DNA of 13,927 nucleotides from Firmicutes bacterium UBA6418 (GTDB lineage Bacteria > Bacillota > Clostridia > Peptostreptococcales > Anaerovoracaceae): the NCBI GenBank assembly GCA_002439735.1, contig DJPG01000095.1, positions 1,516-15,442 of the forward strand, read 5' to 3'. Positions 12,855 to 13,927 of the stretch are shown here, one piece after another. The position numbers and the translations under genes are program-made. Each line of letters opens with the position of its first letter. Within the stretch, counting starts at the first letter, position 1. The notes beneath the pieces were generated by a model. It worked only from the letters and a program-made list of their open reading frames with translations. It searched no databases and was not told the DNA's origin.

Positions 12855-13927
12855 TTATTCCGGCATGATATTGACGATCTCCTGCGCTTGGAGCGCGGCT
12901 TCGATCAGCGCCTCACAGTTCAACTTGCTCTCGGATTCGAGGATCCGTTCAAGCTTCGGTTTGGTCGTCGGATGTTTCGGAAGAAAGACCGTGCAGCAGT
13001 CTTCATACGGCTGGATGGACGTTTCGAAGGTGCCGATCTCTTCTGCCTTGGCCATAATGTCCACCTTATCCATCGCGATCAGCGGCCGCATGACCGGCAG
13101 GCTCACGCTGGCGTCGGTGACGACCAGAGCCTCCGCGGTCTGGCTGGCGACCTGCCCGAGGTTTTCCCCGGTGATCAGCATCTGACAGCCCGTATCCTTG
13201 GCAATGCGTTCTGCGATCCGCATCATGAAACGGCGTACCAGAATAGTCGTTTCTTCTTCCGGACAATTCGTGACGATCGCTTCCTGGATCGGCAGCAGGT
13301 TGATGACATGCATCTTAAATCTGCCACAGTAGGTCGATACAATGCGCGCGAGATCTTCGACCTTTTCCTGCGCGCGCTGGCTGGTGTACGGGTAAGAATG
13401 GAAATGCACCGCTTCGATCAGCATCCCGCGCTTGGCCATCATCCAGGTGGCCACCGGACTGTCGATCCCGCCCGAAAGCAGCGTCAGACCCTTGCCGTTG
13501 GTGCCCAGCGGCAGGCCGCCAAAGCCCGGAATCTTCCCTTCGTAAATATACGATCTGTCGTGGCGAACGTCCACATGCAGCAGCACATCCGGCTCATGCA
13601 CATCGACCTTGAGTACCTTGCAGCCAATCAGCACCTTCGCGCCGATGATGCGCCCGATCTCCGGCGACTTGACCGGGAAATTCTTATCCGCACGCTTTGC
13701 CTCGACTTTGAACGTATGGATTCCGCGTTCGGCGATCAGACCCTTCATATATTCCACCGCCTCCGCGCCGATGGCGTCCAGCTCCGACGGCGCTTCCACT
13801 GCCTTACTGATCGAGGCAACACCGAACACCTTAGAGATCTCCTTGATGATCGCCTGAATATCCAGCTCCTTATCCGCCCGGACAAAGATCAGGCCCTCGC
13901 TCCGCCTGACATCCACACCGCGGAACG
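12855..13927 (-). CDS. thiI: tRNA 4-thiouridine synthetase ThiI, N-terminus cut by window edge
   Basis: The visible part covers about 357 codons and stays in frame to base 13927, so the true start lies outside; by comparison with other ThiI proteins about 40 N-terminal residues are missing. It shows the end of the ferredoxin-like region, a THUMP domain ('HTFKVEAKRADKNFPVKSPE', 'VDVHEPDVLLHVDVRHDRSYI') and the adenylating PP-loop SGGIDSP at about 13475-13455. 'CQMLITGENLGQVASQT' and 'MRPLIAMDKVDI' follow, then 'YEDCCTVFLPKHPTTKP' with conserved cysteines. ThiI adenylates U8 of tRNA and transfers sulfur to form 4-thiouridine; it can also serve thiazole synthesis. There is no C-terminal rhodanese domain as in E. 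coli, so sulfur must come from a separate cysteine desulfurase, often encoded next door and here beyond the window. The gene ends 24 nt before the M20 peptidase start. Confidence 0.94.
   Translation of the reverse strand, partial: FRGVDVRRSEGLIFVRADKELDIQAIIKEISKVFGVASISKAVEAPSELDAIGAEAVEYMKGLIAERGIHTFKVEAKRADKNFPVKSPEIGRIIGAKVLIGCKVLKVDVHEPDVLLHVDVRHDRSYIYEGKIPGFGGLPLGTNGKGLTLLSGGIDSPVATWMMAKRGMLIEAVHFHSYPYTSQRAQEKVEDLARIVSTYCGRFKMHVINLLPIQEAIVTNCPEEETTILVRRFMMRIAERIAKDTGCQMLITGENLGQVASQTAEALVVTDASVSLPVMRPLIAMDKVDIMAKAEEIGTFETSIQPYEDCCTVFLPKHPTTKPKLERILESESKLNCEALIEAALQAQEIVNIMPE

Noticed and set aside
1..13927. CRISPR array, insertion sequence, prophage or toxin-antitoxin system
   Set aside because: No regularly spaced direct repeats of CRISPR form, no transposase or integrase sequence, and no paired small toxin/antitoxin genes were found on either strand.

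Overview
The window looks like chromosomal DNA from an anaerobic, endospore-forming member of the Clostridia (Bacillota). Three things support this. There is a spoIIAA-spoIIAB-sigF operon. There is an acyl-CoA dehydrogenase/EtfB/EtfA operon of the type found in strict anaerobes, with a clostridial ferredoxin domain fused to EtfA. The cobalamin-dependent methionine synthase has its activation domain encoded as a separate gene, as is common in Clostridia. Most ribosome binding sites are strong AGGAGG-type sites. Genus cannot be fixed from this sequence. The reading is mostly conserved core metabolism and sporulation; I see no phage, insertion sequence, CRISPR array, rRNA or tRNA.

Layout. (1) 1-831 is an AT-rich, accessory-looking edge. 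On the minus strand it holds the N-terminal 102 codons of an AAA-type ATPase with its own promoter. Upstream of that lies a decayed C-terminal fragment of a second, DUF4143-type ATPase, and a small array of AACTTTTTC boxes about 32 nt apart. (2) 832-1425 (minus) encodes a phosphinothricin-acetyltransferase-like GNAT enzyme, divergently promoted from the next block. (3) 1672-5888 (plus) is a methionine/folate operon: metF, then a free-standing MetH activation-domain protein, then a structured 144-nt leader and a TTG-started metH that lacks that domain. A strong terminator follows. MetF makes 5-methyl-THF, MetH moves the methyl group to homocysteine through cobalamin, and the small protein is expected to reactivate oxidised cobalamin. 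(4) 6052-9321 (minus) encodes acyl-CoA dehydrogenase, EtfB and ferredoxin-fused EtfA. The order matches the electron-bifurcating caffeyl-CoA/butyryl-CoA type complexes. A Rex-like operator sits at the predicted transcription start, and the operon ends in a terminator back-to-back with that of metH. (5) 9492-11021 (minus) is the spoIIA operon, controlling forespore sigma factor F; all three genes overlap. (6) 11193-12830 (minus) is an M20-family, RocB-like metallopeptidase with a good terminator. (7) 12855-13927 (minus) is thiI, cut at its N-terminus by the window end.

The points most worth a second look are: the Fd-EtfA/EtfB/acyl-CoA dehydrogenase operon and its Rex-like site; the structured metH leader between the two halves of the split methionine synthase; the ATPase relic beside a related ATPase; and the absence of a visible terminator between sigF and the acyl-CoA dehydrogenase operon. 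I did not find a convincing wholly new system.
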